Source of the DNA: Ectorhizobium quercum
Lineage (GTDB): Bacteria > Pseudomonadota > Alphaproteobacteria > Rhizobiales > Rhizobiaceae
Assembly (NCBI RefSeq): GCF_026552795.1
Contig: NZ_JANFPI010000001.1
Location: 124,001 to 188,000, forward strand
Length of the DNA: 64,000 bases
Reading direction: 5' to 3'
Part shown: positions 9,842 through 18,766 of the stretch, piece after piece
How the letters are laid out: each line of letters opens with the position of its first letter
Position numbering within the stretch: position 1 is the stretch's first letter
Position numbers and translations under genes: made by a program
The notes under the pieces: generated by a model
What the model was told of the DNA's origin: nothing
The model's database searches: none
Seen by the model: only the letters and a program-made list of their open reading frames with translations

Positions 9842-10858
9842 ATGTCCCGCGATGCCCTGAAGACCCTGTTTCATCCTTTCGCCGCCGAGGTGCTTCCGGC
9901 ACCCGCCGCGGGCGAACGTTACCTGTTTCTCGGGGCCGAGGCGGGGTTCCGGCTACCGGATGGTTTCGAGGCCGGCCTCGACTGCGTGCAGGGGTTCCGC
10001 CCCTTCTGGCTGCCGCTGGAAAAGGCCGGCTTTGCGCCGAAGCCGGTCGTGGAGGGCGATGATTACGACGGCGCGCTGGTGCTGGTCGGCAAGCACAAGG
10101 GCGAGAACGAGAACCGGGTCGCCGAGGCGCTGAAGCGCGTCCGCGCCGGCGGTGCCATCGTCGTCGCCGGTTCGAAGGAAGACGGCATCCAGTCGCTGCG
10201 CAAGACGCTGGAACGTCTTGGCCTGCTGACGGATCACATGCCCAAGTATCACGGCGTCGCGCTGATCCTGCGCCGGCCGGACGATATCGCGCCGGCGCTC
10301 GCCGTGCTGTCCGCCCGCCCGGCGACGGTCGAGAACCGCTTCACCGCCGCGCCCGGCATGTTTTCCCACGACCGTGTCGATGCCGGTTCGGAACTGCTGG
10401 CAAGCCGCCTGCCGGCGGGCTTCGACGGCAATGCCGCCGATTTCGGCGCCGGCTGGGGCTATCTTTCCGTCATGCTGGCGGAAAAGGCGCCTTCTACCGC
10501 GCGTATCGACCTGTTCGAGGCCGATTACGCGGCGTTGCAACACGCCAGGGCCAATCTCGCCGCCAATTGCCCGAACCTCACCGCACGCTTCTTCTGGCAG
10601 GATCTCGGCACCGAGCCGCCGAAGGAAAAATACGATCTCGTCATCATGAACCCGCCCTTCCATGAGGCGCAGGCCGCCGAGCCGGCACTCGGGCAGGCCT
10701 TCATCCGCACCGCCGCGGCGGTGCTGCGCCCGGGCGGCGAACTGCTGCTGGTCGCCAATCGCGGCCTGCCCTACGAGCCGGTGCTGAAGGAGAATTTCCG
10801 CGAGAGCGGCGAGGTCTGCCGCAACGCCCGCTTCAAGGTTCTGCAAGCCCGCAAGTAG
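9842..10858 (+). CDS. RsmC-like class I SAM methyltransferase (small-subunit rRNA guanine-N2)
   Basis: 338 residues from ATG 9842, which has GGAG about 6 bases upstream; the in-frame ATG at 9776 lies inside the pnp terminator and is rejected. The protein has a degenerate N-terminal methyltransferase half and a catalytic C-terminal half, as in RsmC/RlmG. Motif I is DFGAGWGYLS (near residue 200) and motif IV is IMNPPFHE (near residue 268), typical of N2-guanine methyltransferases. Predicted to methylate 16S rRNA G1207-equivalent; the exact target is inferred. It lies directly after pnp. Confidence 0.85.
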   Translation: MSRDALKTLFHPFAAEVLPAPAAGERYLFLGAEAGFRLPDGFEAGLDCVQGFRPFWLPLEKAGFAPKPVVEGDDYDGALVLVGKHKGENENRVAEALKRVRAGGAIVVAGSKEDGIQSLRKTLERLGLLTDHMPKYHGVALILRRPDDIAPALAVLSARPATVENRFTAAPGMFSHDRVDAGSELLASRLPAGFDGNAADFGAGWGYLSVMLAEKAPSTARIDLFEADYAALQHARANLAANCPNLTARFFWQDLGTEPPKEKYDLVIMNPPFHEAQAAEPALGQAFIRTAAAVLRPGGELLLVANRGLPYEPVLKENFRESGEVCRNARFKVLQARK

Positions 10859-11063
10859 GCGCGCGGATCTGTCGCGATTGTCCCGATCGCTTTGCGGGTT
10901 CGGGAAAGGCCCGTCGGCCTTACGGAAACCATTTTGTGAATCCATTCCCACGTCCGGAAGCGTCCGGGCGGCTGTCGGGACGCGCCGTCCCGATCTTTCT
11001 ATCGACAAGCGCGAATGTCATGTTAACATCATCCGACATTAACTTGATGTCAGGCGCCATAGT

Positions 11064-12092
11064 ATGACTCATTCTCCGGATCTCGAGGATATCACCGTCA
11101 TCGCCGGCGTCGCGTCCGCCATTGCCGTGCATGCGCGCAGTTACGGCATCGATATCAAGCCGATCTGCGATGCGCTGGACATCGATCCGGCGATCTTCCA
11201 GGACATGACCGCACGCGTCAGCCTCGATCGCGTTTGTCGTCTGCTGGAAGCTTGCGCGCTGCTGGCGAACGACGAGGCCTTCGGCCTGAAATGCACAGAC
11301 GTGTACGAGCGCGGTGCAAGCGGCCCGTTCGGCTATGGCCTGATCGTCGCGCCGGATGTCCGGTCGCTGGTGGATTTCCTGGAGGCGCATGTGCCCGGCG
11401 CGACGTCGTCCAGTTATTTCGCCCGGGAAACGACGGACCGGGGCGTGACGCTGCGGCTGACCTTCTCGCCGCTCGTCGTCAAGCGGGATCAATATGTCGA
11501 TATGGCGCTGGCGATGATCATGGCGCGCGTGCGCGAGATCATCGGCGAACGGGCGTCGCTGATCGAGATCGAGCTGGAACGGCCGAAGCCGCGCGAGCCG
11601 GCGATCTTCCAGCGCTATCTGTCGGACCGGCTGACCTTTTCGAGCCGGATCAACAGCCTGATCTTCCCGCACGAAATCCTCGATGTGGTCAATTCGCGCG
11701 GCGACAGCCGGCTGTTCACCCTGATGGACATGCAGTGCCGTAGCCTCTATCCCGCGCGTTCGGCCTCGCAGGAGGAATTCGTGAGTGCGGTGCGCGAATA
11801 TCTCCAGCTTCGCATCGCAGAGGCGGAATTGTCGCTGGCCGATGCGGCCCGGCATTTCGATCTTTCGGAACGCACGCTGCAACGGCGTCTGGCGGAGCGG
11901 GGAACGAGCCTCAACGATATCCGTGACGATATCCGCCGCGAGATGAGCCTGACCCTGCTCCGGGAGAGCGACCTGCCGATCGCCGAAATCTGCTACCGGC
12001 TCGGCTATTCCGCGCCCAGCGCCTTCAGCCGTTCGGTCACGCGCTGGTTCGGAGCCTCGCCACGCGCCGTGCGCAACGGCAAGGCGCGCTGA
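11064..12092 (+). CDS. AraC-family transcriptional regulator
   Basis: 342 residues. The N-terminal ~200 residues resemble the arabinose-binding-like domain of OruR/ArgR-type regulators (GVASAIAVHARSYGIDIKPIC and the SGPFGYGLIVAPDVRSL region). The C-terminal ~100 residues are the two-HTH AraC domain (LADAARHFDLSERTLQRRLAERG and IAEICYRLGYSAPSAFSRSVTRWFG). The upstream 200 bases contain the palindrome ATGTTAACAT at 11019-11028, which could be an operator. It converges on the fabI operon; its targets are not evident from the context. Confidence 0.85.
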   Translation: MTHSPDLEDITVIAGVASAIAVHARSYGIDIKPICDALDIDPAIFQDMTARVSLDRVCRLLEACALLANDEAFGLKCTDVYERGASGPFGYGLIVAPDVRSLVDFLEAHVPGATSSSYFARETTDRGVTLRLTFSPLVVKRDQYVDMALAMIMARVREIIGERASLIEIELERPKPREPAIFQRYLSDRLTFSSRINSLIFPHEILDVVNSRGDSRLFTLMDMQCRSLYPARSASQEEFVSAVREYLQLRIAEAELSLADAARHFDLSERTLQRRLAERGTSLNDIRDDIRREMSLTLLRESDLPIAEICYRLGYSAPSAFSRSVTRWFGASPRAVRNGKAR

Positions 12093-12113
12093 GGGCCGGG
12101 GAAAGGCGCCCCG

Positions 12114-12148
12114 AAACGAAACCGCCCGCCGGAGCCCGGCAGGCGGTT
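12114..12148 (-). terminator. Terminator of the fabA-fabB-fabI operon
   Basis: On the minus strand AACCGCCTGCCGG pairs with CCGGCGGGCGGTT through 13 positions (one G.U), loop GCT, followed by TCGTTTCG. It lies between convergent araC-type and fabI genes; on the plus strand the same stem has a C.A mismatch, so the minus direction is favoured. Confidence 0.65.
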
Positions 12149-12183
12149 GTTCTGTCCGTATGTCGGTGACGGGATTGCCGTCT

Positions 12184-12999
12184 TTACTCGGTATCGACGT
12201 TCTTCAGCACTTCCAGCGGCGGAACCGAGGTGATGTTGAAGCCGCCGTCGACGTAATGGACTTCGCCCGTCACGCCGTTCGACAGGCGGCTGAGCAGATA
12301 GAGCGCCGAGCCGCCGATGTCCTCGATGGTCGCCGTGCGGCGCAGCGGCGCGTTCTTCTGGTTCCACGAATACATGGCGCGGGCATCGGCGATGCCGGCG
12401 CCGGCCAGCGTGCGCACGGGGCCGGCCGAAATCGCGTTGACGCGGATGTCGTTCGGGCCGTAATCGGCGGCCAGATAACGCATGGAGGCCTCGAGAGCCG
12501 CCTTGGCGACGCCCATGACGTTGTAGTTCGGGATGACGCGCTGCGAGCCGTTGTAGGTCAGCGTCAGGATCGAGCCGCCCTCGTTCATGATCGCCGCTGC
12601 CCGCTTGGTGACTTCCGTGAAGGAGAAGCAGGAGATGATCATGGTGCGGACGAAATTGTCGCGCGTCGTGTCGGCGTAGAGGCCCTTCAGCTCGTTCTTG
12701 TCGGAGAAGCCGATGGCATGCACCAGGAAGTCGATCTTGCCCCAGCGGGCCTCCAGCGCGGCAAAGGCGGCATCGACGGATGCGAGGTCCTCCACGTCGC
12801 AGGGCAGGAGGAAGTCGGAACCGACTTCCGCGGCCAGCGGCTTGACGCGCTTGCCGAGCGCCTCGCCCTGATAGGTGAAGGCGATTTCCGCGCCTTCCGC
12901 GGCAAGCGCCTTGGCGATGCCCCAGGCGATGGAGTGATTGTTGGCGACCCCCATGATGAGGCCGCGCTTGCCGTGCATGATACCCGTCATGGAGTTCAT
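12184..12999 (-). CDS. fabI: Enoyl-[acyl-carrier-protein] reductase, FabI type
   Basis: NADH-dependent last reduction in each fatty-acid elongation cycle. 271 residues, SDR fold. Seen: [15 protein letters not shown] cofactor motif near residues 17-31, catalytic Tyr149 (TLTYNG), Tyr159 and Lys166 in [14 protein letters not shown], and the [13 protein letters not shown] substrate loop. The ATG at 12999 overlaps the fabB stop by ATGA, so translation is coupled; a second in-frame ATG at 12990 is possible. It is third in the fabA-fabB-fabI operon. Confidence 0.97.
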   Translation of the reverse strand: MNSMTGIMHGKRGLIMGVANNHSIAWGIAKALAAEGAEIAFTYQGEALGKRVKPLAAEVGSDFLLPCDVEDLASVDAAFAALEARWGKIDFLVHAIGFSDKNELKGLYADTTRDNFVRTMIISCFSFTEVTKRAAAIMNEGGSILTLTYNGSQRVIPNYNVMGVAKAALEASMRYLAADYGPNDIRVNAISAGPVRTLAGAGIADARAMYSWNQKNAPLRRTATIEDIGGSALYLLSRLSNGVTGEVHYVDGGFNITSVPPLEVLKNVDTE

Positions 13000-14219
13000 C
13001 CGTTGTAGCGCTGGAATACCAGCGTGGCGTTGGTGCCGCCGAAGCCGAAGGAGTTCGAGAGCGCGATGTCGATCTTGGCATTGTCGATGCGGCTGCGGAC
13101 GATCGGAACGCCTTCAAATTCGGGATCGAGCGTTTCAATATGGGCGCTTTCGCCGATGAAGCCGGCCTGCATCATCAGGAGGCTGTAGATGGATTCCTGC
13201 ACGCCCGCCGCGCCGAGCGAATGGCCGGTCAGCGACTTGGTGGACTGGATGTGCGGAATCTTGTCGCCGAACACTTCGCGGATGGCGCCGATTTCCTTGG
13301 CGTCGCCCACCGGCGTCGAGGTGCCGTGGGTGTTGATGTAGTCCACCTCGCCCGTCACCGTGGAAAGCGCCTGGCGCATGCAGCGCGCGGCACCCTCGCC
13401 CGAAGGGGCGACCATGTCGTAGCCGTCGGAGGTCGCGCCGTAGCCGGTGATTTCGGCGTAGATCTTGGCGCCGCGCGCCTTGGCGTGTTCCAGCTCCTCG
13501 AGGATGACGACGCCCGCGCCGCCGGCGATGACGAAGCCGTCGCGGGTGGCGTCATAGGCGCGCGACGCCGTTGCCGGCGTATCGTTGTATTTCGAGGACA
13601 TGGCGCCCATCGCGTCGAACAGGTTCGACATGGTCCAGTCGAGATTTTCATGGCCGCCGGCGAACATCACGTCCTGCTTGCCCCACTGGATCAGCTCGTA
13701 GGCGTTGCCAATGCAATGGGCGGAGGTGGAGCAGGCCGAGGAAATCGAATAGTTGACGCCGTGAATCCGGAACCAGGTGGCAAGCGTTGCCGAAGCGGTG
13801 GACGACATGGCCTTCGGCACCGCGAAGGGGCCGATGCGCTTCGGATTGCCGTTCTTGCGGGTGATGTCGGCCGCGTCGATCAGCGTGCGCGTCGAGGGGC
13901 CGCCCGAGCCCATGATGATGCCGACCCGCTCCTGCTCGGCATAATCCTTTTCCTCCAGGCCACTGTCGGCGATGGCCTGATCCATTGCGGTATGGTTCCA
14001 GGCGCCGCCCTCGGAGAGGAAGCGCATGGCGCGGCGGTCCACCAGTTCGGCGACGTCCAGTTCCGGCTTGCCCCAGACCTGGCTGCGGAAACCGTTTTCG
14101 GCGAAGTCGGGCGAAAAGGAAATACCGGACTTCGCATCGCGCAGCGACTGCGTGACCTCGGCCGCGTCGTTTCCGATGGAGGACACGATGCCAAGACCCG
14201 TGACAACAACACGTCTCAT
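12996..14219 (-). CDS. fabB: Beta-ketoacyl-ACP synthase I
   Basis: Condensing enzyme needed for elongation of the cis-unsaturated acyl chain made by FabA. 407 residues. Thiolase-fold active site: Cys163 in [14 protein letters not shown], His298 in [10 protein letters not shown], Lys328 and His333 in [14 protein letters not shown]. Starts [16 protein letters not shown], the standard family start. It lies 58 bases after fabA and overlaps fabI by four bases. Confidence 0.97.
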   Translation of the reverse strand: MRRVVVTGLGIVSSIGNDAAEVTQSLRDAKSGISFSPDFAENGFRSQVWGKPELDVAELVDRRAMRFLSEGGAWNHTAMDQAIADSGLEEKDYAEQERVGIIMGSGGPSTRTLIDAADITRKNGNPKRIGPFAVPKAMSSTASATLATWFRIHGVNYSISSACSTSAHCIGNAYELIQWGKQDVMFAGGHENLDWTMSNLFDAMGAMSSKYNDTPATASRAYDATRDGFVIAGGAGVVILEELEHAKARGAKIYAEITGYGATSDGYDMVAPSGEGAARCMRQALSTVTGEVDYINTHGTSTPVGDAKEIGAIREVFGDKIPHIQSTKSLTGHSLGAAGVQESIYSLLMMQAGFIGESAHIETLDPEFEGVPIVRSRIDNAKIDIALSNSFGFGGTNATLVFQRYNG

Positions 14220-14277
14220 CTCATGGACCTTTCGTTCTGTGGGCGGGGGCGGGCGTTTCAGGCGCCCGCGCTTCCGT

Positions 14278-14793
14278 TTAGCCCTGTTTTTCCTGGAACA
14301 GGCCGACGCGAAGATCGGTGGCCTTGTAGATGACCTCGCCGTCCGCCTTCATCCAGCCATCGGCGATGCCGAGCACGAGGCGGCCACGCATGACGCGCTT
14401 GAAGTCGATGCCGTATTCGACGAGCTTCGTTTCGGGCGTCACCATGCCGGTGAACTTCACCTCGCCGGTCGAGATCGCGCGGCCCTTGCCCGGTTCGCCG
14501 AGCCAGCCGAGATAGAAGCCGGTGAGCTGCCACATGGCGTCGAGGCCGAGGCAGCCGGGCATGACGGGATCGCCCTGGAAATGGCAGGGGAAGAACCACA
14601 GGTCCGGCGTGATGTCGAACTCGGCGCGGATATAGCCCTTGTCGTGCGGGCCGCCGGTTTCGGAGATATCGGTGATACGGTGGAACATCAGCATCGGCGG
14701 AAGCGGGAGCTGAGCATTGCCCGGACCGAACATTTCGCCCCGACCGCAGGTCAGGATTTCCTCATAGGTGAAGCTCGACTGTTTCTGTGCCAT
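14278..14793 (-). CDS. fabA: 3-hydroxydecanoyl-ACP dehydratase/isomerase
   Basis: Dehydrates 3-hydroxydecanoyl-ACP and isomerises the trans-2 to the cis-3 double bond, the branch point to unsaturated fatty acids under anaerobic-type synthesis. 171 residues, hot-dog fold, catalytic His71 in [14 protein letters not shown] and Asp85 in [16 protein letters not shown]. First gene of the fabA-fabB-fabI operon. It is divergent from irr, an arrangement conserved in Rhizobiaceae; the 290-base spacer holds both promoters. Confidence 0.97.
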   Translation of the reverse strand: MAQKQSSFTYEEILTCGRGEMFGPGNAQLPLPPMLMFHRITDISETGGPHDKGYIRAEFDITPDLWFFPCHFQGDPVMPGCLGLDAMWQLTGFYLGWLGEPGKGRAISTGEVKFTGMVTPETKLVEYGIDFKRVMRGRLVLGIADGWMKADGEVIYKATDLRVGLFQEKQG

Positions 14794-15016
14794 TAACGTG
14801 ATGTGTCCCGTCTTGATCTTCGCGCTCTGCCGAGAGTGCCTGAAAAGCCTCTAGTGCATGTTTGCGGGAAAATGAAGCGCCACTTTGGCGCAAGCGCCAG
14901 GCCGGGCCGCCCTCTCCCTGTTTTCCGTTCAACAGGTCGCATACAGGAACAGCCCCGTTCCGGCCAGCGAAAAAGCCGCATCCGCGCCTCTCGTCAGGGT
15001 GCTTTGGCGGAATCTG

Positions 15017-15045
15017 TTGAAAGAAGCAGCGCGAAACGTTATATG
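15017..15045 (+). promoter_or_regulatory. Likely sigma-70 promoter of irr
   Basis: TTGAAA (15017-15022), 17-base spacer, TATATG (15040-15045), predicting a transcript start near 15052, 30-40 bases before the irr start codon. It reads away from fabA. Confidence 0.55.
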
Positions 15046-15083
15046 CAACCGTAAGAATTCCCTCTTTCCGGGGGGACGGGGTG

Positions 15084-15509
15084 ATGTGCATGAACGAAGA
15101 GACCGATCTGGAGATGGAAGACAGGCTGCGCGAGTCGGGTTTGCGCCCGACGCGGCAGCGTGTCGCATTGGCGGAGCTTCTGTTCGCCAAGGGCGACCGC
15201 CATCTGACTGTCGAGGAACTGCACGAGGAGGCGGTCACGGCCGGCGTGCCTGTGTCTCTCGCAACCGTCTACAACACGCTGCACCAGTTCACCGAGGCGG
15301 GGATGATCCGCGTTCTGGCGGTCGAGGGGTCCAAGACCTATTTCGACACCAACACCTCGGACCATCACCATTTCTTCGTCGAGGATACCAACGAGGTTCT
15401 CGACCTGCCCAACGGCAATCTGGCGCTCAACCGCCTGCCGGAGCCGCCAGCAGGCATGGAAATCGCCCATGTCGACATCGTCGTGCGCCTGCGCCGCAAG
15501 ACGAACTGA
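15084..15509 (+). CDS. irr: Iron response regulator Irr (Fur family)
   Basis: Represses haem synthesis and iron-using genes under iron limitation; stability is controlled by haem. About 141 residues. Winged helix at the N-terminus (RESGLRPTRQRVALAELLF, VSLATVYNTLHQFTEAG) and the Irr-specific triple histidine in SDHHHFFVED, which distinguishes it from Fur, Zur and PerR. It lacks the N-terminal GCPWHD-type haem regulatory motif of Bradyrhizobium Irr, as usual in Rhizobiaceae. Start uncertain: GTG 15081, ATG 15084 and ATG 15090 are in frame; GGGGGA at 15071-15076 best fits 15084. Divergent from fabA. Confidence 0.92.
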   Translation: MCMNEETDLEMEDRLRESGLRPTRQRVALAELLFAKGDRHLTVEELHEEAVTAGVPVSLATVYNTLHQFTEAGMIRVLAVEGSKTYFDTNTSDHHHFFVEDTNEVLDLPNGNLALNRLPEPPAGMEIAHVDIVVRLRRKTN

Positions 15510-15521
15510 TCCTTTTCCGTC

Positions 15522-15722
15522 TCAAGTTTCGTTCCTCTCGGCCTGCGGCCCTGCCGCGGCCTGACCGGGCACGAGATCGCACATCGTGCCGCCGCCGATC
15601 CTTGTCATGGCGGCGAGGAACAGGAAGCCGATCGGATCGAGCTGCCCGCGTGAAGCGGCGAGCCTACCGGTGACGGCAAAGACGGCGGTGCCGGCATGAT
15701 CGAGAATGGCGAGCGTCGACAT
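15522..15722 (-). pseudogene. N-terminal remnant of a TRIC/UPF0126-family membrane protein
   Basis: The 66-residue product begins MSTLAILDHAGTAVFAVTGR and continues with QLDPIGFLFLAAMTRIGGGT and MCDLVPGQ, which matches the first repeat of the UPF0126 (YadS/TRIC-type channel) family. Those proteins are about 200 residues with two such repeats. Here the frame runs into AAAGPQAERNET and stops just after the irr stop codon, so about two thirds of the gene is missing. The usual (T/V)GIGGGTLRDLILG motif also shows decay (TR for TG, MCDLVPG for LRDLILG). Most likely a deletion relic. Confidence 0.6.
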
Positions 15723-15887
15723 CGGGATTCCCGCATGGGGGCTGGCGGGTTCCAGGGGCTGTGGCGGCGAAACCGTTAACACTTCCGTGGCATCATGCCA
15801 TCGGATCGCCCGAAAGCACCGGGGGCATGAAGCTGGCCTGGAGGCGATTCGGTGCCTTGCCTTCTTCCTTCCGGCGAAAACCGCCGG

Positions 15888-16379
15888 ATGCCGGAAACAG
15901 AACCCGTGAAAAAGTCCCGCCCGCTTCTTGCCGCCGTCCTCATGCTTTTTGCCGCCAGCGATGCGTTCGCCCAGCAGGAATTGCTGAGCGACCCGGAAAT
16001 CCACGAGAAGAAGTATTTTCAGGAACGGTGCGGGACCGTCCAGTTCGACAGCGCATTCGTGATCCGTCAGGACATCAACAATGACGGTCTGGTAGATGCC
16101 GTGGTCAATCACGGCGCCGCCGTCTGCGACGGCGAGCGCGGCCCCGGCTGCAACGAGGACGGCTGTCTTTACAATTTCTATCTCCAGGTGAAGGAGGGCG
16201 GCTATTTCATGATCGCCACCGCCCGCCTCTATGGCTACGATTTCGTCCAGCGGTTCGGCAACATGGTTCTGGCCATGAAGATGCATCCGCGCTTCTGCGA
16301 ACGGGCCGAGGGCACGGAGCCCTGCGTCGTTACATCGCGCGTGCGCGGCGCCAGATTCTACACCATCTCCAGGATGTGA
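15888..16379 (+). CDS. Secreted hypothetical protein with an EF-hand-like loop
   Basis: 163 residues from ATG 15888; the following PETEPVKKSRPLLAAVLMLFAASDAFAQ is a signal peptide with likely cleavage after AFA. The mature part has a D-x-N-x-D-G-x-x-D calcium-loop-like sequence (DINNDGLVDAVV) and six cysteines (CGTVQ, VCDGERGPGCNEDGC, RFCERAEGTEPC), suggesting a disulfide-bonded periplasmic protein. FG-GAP/VCBS-like beta structure is possible. I do not recognise the family and no operon partner is apparent. Confidence 0.65.
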   Translation: MPETEPVKKSRPLLAAVLMLFAASDAFAQQELLSDPEIHEKKYFQERCGTVQFDSAFVIRQDINNDGLVDAVVNHGAAVCDGERGPGCNEDGCLYNFYLQVKEGGYFMIATARLYGYDFVQRFGNMVLAMKMHPRFCERAEGTEPCVVTSRVRGARFYTISRM

Positions 16380-16393
16380 GGCGATTGCGGCGC

Positions 16394-17185
16394 TCAGCCG
16401 GGAAAGAAGGCGTCGGTGCGTCCGGCCAGCCGGTAAGCGGCAAGCCCGATCCATTCGCGGATGGCGGTCGACATCAACTGGGTGTTGAGGGACGGCTGGG
16501 TGAAGTCAATGGACGGGCGCCCGATCCCGCCGCCGGTGCGGTAATCGGTGGGCCAGGCGACGACCTCGATGCCCTGCCTGCGGAACAGGCCGATGGAGCG
16601 CGGCATGTGGAAGGCCGAGGTGATCAGCAGGCAGTCGCGCAGCCCGGCCTCGTCGAGAATTGCTTTCGAATGGGTCACGTTCTCGAAGGTGGTGCGCGAC
16701 GTGCCTTCCAGCACCAGCCTGTCGGCGCCGATGCCGAAGGCAGGGTAGAAGCGTTCCGCCGCCGCCGCATCGCCTTCCTTGGGGCCTGACAGCGAGCCGT
16801 CGCCGCCGGAAATGACGATGCGCGCCTGCGGGTGCTTCAGGGCGAGCCGGAGCGCCTCGACCAGCCTGTCGCCCGCCTGGTTGAGTTCCACGGTGCCGCG
16901 CGCGGTCGTGACGTCGAGATCGAAGCCGCCGCCGAGAACGATCATGCAGGACAGATCGTGCGGTTCCGCCAAGGGCCTCGGAAACCGTTCCTCGAGAATG
17001 TGCAGGAGATAGGAGCCGGTGCTGGTGTAAAGCGTGACGAAGAGCAGAAGGACGGCGACGCCGTGAAAGCCCATCCCCGCCCTGCGCCAGCCGATGGCGA
17101 TGGCCAGCAGGCCCGCGGCGATCAGCAGAAAGGCGAGCGACAGCGGCTGGGCGAGAAGCCAGAAGATTTTCGAAAGATGGAACAT
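16394..17185 (-). CDS. YdcF/ElyC-family (DUF218) membrane protein
   Basis: 263 residues from ATG 17185. Two transmembrane helices at the N-terminus (FWLLAQPLSLAFLLIAAGLL and GMGFHGVAVLLLFVTLYTS) are followed by a Rossmann-like DUF218 domain: MIVLGGGFDLD, RIVISGGDGS, FENVTHSKAIL, LLITSAFHMPRSIGLFRRQG. E. coli ElyC and SanA of this family act in envelope and peptidoglycan homeostasis; the reaction is unknown. An alternative start 36 bases upstream would add a charged tail before the first helix and is less likely. Confidence 0.85.
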   Translation of the reverse strand: MFHLSKIFWLLAQPLSLAFLLIAAGLLAIAIGWRRAGMGFHGVAVLLLFVTLYTSTGSYLLHILEERFPRPLAEPHDLSCMIVLGGGFDLDVTTARGTVELNQAGDRLVEALRLALKHPQARIVISGGDGSLSGPKEGDAAAAERFYPAFGIGADRLVLEGTSRTTFENVTHSKAILDEAGLRDCLLITSAFHMPRSIGLFRRQGIEVVAWPTDYRTGGGIGRPSIDFTQPSLNTQLMSTAIREWIGLAAYRLAGRTDAFFPG

Positions 17186-17383
17186 GCGTCTTCCACGGCT
17201 GATTCGGACGCCGGACATCATCCGTGCCGCAGGCAGGATAACAACCCCGCTTCACGCATTCGTGCAAAACCCGGCCCGCCGGGGGAGCGCTTGGGAAGCG
17301 GCGGCTGTATCAGCTTTTCGCGGCAAGTCCGATGGAGAAGCTGAGGGGCGGGGTTTCCGGTCTTGCTTGCCTATGGTCGCGGT

Positions 17384-17662
17384 TCAGCGCGTGACCAGAT
17401 TGATTTCGAGCTTGGCCCCGGTGGCTTCCGCATAACGCCGCAACGTCGAGATCGAAGGCGACACGCCGCCGCCTTCCAGCCGGGCGATGGCCGATTGCGT
17501 CGTGCCGATGCGCTTGGCCAGTTCGGCCTGGGAAAGGTTCGCCTTCGTCCTGGCATGGACAAGGGTTTCGATAAGCCGGAATTCCGCGTCCGCCTTCTCG
17601 TATTCCCGCCGGAACTCCGGGTTCTCCATGAGCTTCTTCTTGAGGTCTGCAATCTTCGTCAT
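17384..17662 (-). CDS. Antitoxin, XRE-type helix-turn-helix (HigA-like)
   Basis: 92 residues. The C-terminal half is an XRE helix-turn-helix: ANLSQAELAKRIGTTQSAIARLEGGG, with SPSISTLRRYAEATGAKLEINLV after it. The N-terminal helix pair (PEFRREYEKADAEFRLIETLVHARTK) probably contacts the toxin. It overlaps the toxin gene by four bases (ATGA), and toxin-first order is the HigBA pattern. Expected to neutralise the toxin and repress the operon by binding the palindrome at 17987-17996. Confidence 0.85.
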   Translation of the reverse strand: MTKIADLKKKLMENPEFRREYEKADAEFRLIETLVHARTKANLSQAELAKRIGTTQSAIARLEGGGVSPSISTLRRYAEATGAKLEINLVTR

Positions 17663-17982
17663 GGCTTCACCTCCTTCATGCGTGCCCTCGCAATCTCAAG
17701 GGCCGCTTTCGGCGTCTTCTGCGACTTCTTCATGAAGACATGCAGGATCACCACACGCCGCCCCGTGACGGTCACGTAGATGCCCCGCGCGATGCCTTCG
17801 GATGCCTTGGCCCGCAATTCCCAGAGCTTGCCTTCCAGATGCTTGACGTGCGGTTCCCGCAACTGTTCAAGGCCGACAGCCTCGACCGCCTCCATGAGGC
17901 GGATAAGCCGGGCCTGAAGACCGGGTGGCAAGGCCTCGATTTCCGAATCGACAATATCGAGGGTTTCAACCGTCCATCGCAT
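17659..17982 (-). CDS. Toxin, RelE/HigB-like (phage-derived Gp49-like family)
   Basis: 107 residues. The conserved core LIRLMEAVEAVG..LREPHVKHLEGKLWELRAK and RGIYVTVTGRRVVILHVFMKKSQKTP belongs to PF05973-type ribosome-dependent mRNA interferases; basic residues in LWELRAK, RGIY and KKSQKTP are those that normally contact mRNA and ribosome. First gene of the toxin-antitoxin operon. No Shine-Dalgarno sequence precedes the ATG at 17982; the promoter 10 bases upstream predicts a leaderless mRNA (see the promoter entry). Confidence 0.87.
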   Translation of the reverse strand: MRWTVETLDIVDSEIEALPPGLQARLIRLMEAVEAVGLEQLREPHVKHLEGKLWELRAKASEGIARGIYVTVTGRRVVILHVFMKKSQKTPKAALEIARARMKEVKP

Positions 17983-17986
17983 AAAT

Positions 17987-18017
17987 GCTATATAGCGAAT
18001 ACGCGATAAACATGCAA
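17987..18017 (-). promoter_or_regulatory. Toxin-antitoxin promoter and operator
   Basis: On the minus strand TTGCAT (18017-18012), a 17-base spacer and TATATA (17994-17989) give a near-consensus sigma-70 promoter. The -10 sits inside the perfect palindrome GCTATATAGC (17987-17996), the likely antitoxin operator. The expected transcript start, about 17982, coincides with the A of the toxin ATG. Confidence 0.65.
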
Positions 18018-18149
18018 TGCCGTCAAACCCGGTTCAGTCGGCCCGCATTGATTTTCGTTCTCGGGGTGCCCCGGGGGTGCCCCGAAGCGGTCCGGCCAAA
18101 ACCACCGAAAACCATGCATCGATAACATACTGTATTGTCGGGAGAAATT

Positions 18150-18225
<76 letters not shown>

Positions 18226-18291
18226 ATCTAAGGTGCCGGTCTTTCCGGCCCGGGAACCATCCGGAGAGCGCGTCCCCGTCTGGTGTGCGGC

Positions 18292-18320
18292 TTATTACTT
18301 CGTGGTCTTTTGAAGCGCAA
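18292..18320 (-). promoter_or_regulatory. Promoter of tRNA-Ala
   Basis: On the minus strand TTGCGC (18320-18315), 17-base spacer and TAATAA (18297-18292), about 60 bases upstream of the mature tRNA 5' end. Confidence 0.5.
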
Positions 18321-18324
18321 GCCG

Positions 18325-18360
18325 AAAAATGCAGGCCGGCCGAAATTTTTTCGGCAGGCC
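18325..18360 (-). terminator. Terminator after the FYDLN protein
   Basis: On the minus strand GGCCTGCCGAAA pairs with TTTCGGCCGGCC (12 positions, one mismatch), loop AAA, followed by TGCATTTTT. Confidence 0.6.
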
Positions 18361-18376
18361 TGTGCAGTGTTCGCGA

Positions 18377-18766
18377 TCAGGCGTCGTCGTCGCCGCCGGT
18401 CACGCCGATGATGCCGGACATGTCGTCGTCGTCGTCATCTTCGTCCGCTTCGAGGAAGGTGTCGTCGTCGTCATCGTCGAGCTCGACGTCGTCGTCGCCG
18501 ATATCCGGCAGGTCGTCGCCGCCCGACGCTTCGTCATCGGCTTCTTCCAGCGAGACCAGTTCGACATCCGTGTTTTCGGTATCGACTTCCTGAACCTCTT
18601 CTTCCTCGGCCTTCTCCATGATGGCGGCTGCCGTGCTTTCTTCGAAGAAGGAAAGCGGCCAGCTCTTGCCGGTATAGGGAGAAACGACCGGATCACGGTT
18701 CAGGTCGTAGAATTTCTTGCCGGTATCGGGGTCGGTGCGCTTGGTACCAAGTTCCGCTTTTGCCAC
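18377..18766 (-). CDS. FYDLN-acid family protein (TIGR02300)
   Basis: 129 residues. The N-terminus MAKAELGTKRTDPDTGKKFY followed by DLNRDPVVSPYTGKSWP is the FYDLN signature of a family limited to alphaproteobacteria. The rest is strongly acidic with long Asp/Glu runs and ends in MSGIIGVTGGDDDA. Function unknown; the basic N-terminus and acidic tail suggest a nucleic-acid- or protein-binding role but this is inference. It is a single-gene unit divergent from aroA. Confidence 0.88.
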   Translation of the reverse strand: MAKAELGTKRTDPDTGKKFYDLNRDPVVSPYTGKSWPLSFFEESTAAAIMEKAEEEEVQEVDTENTDVELVSLEEADDEASGGDDLPDIGDDDVELDDDDDDTFLEADEDDDDDDMSGIIGVTGGDDDA

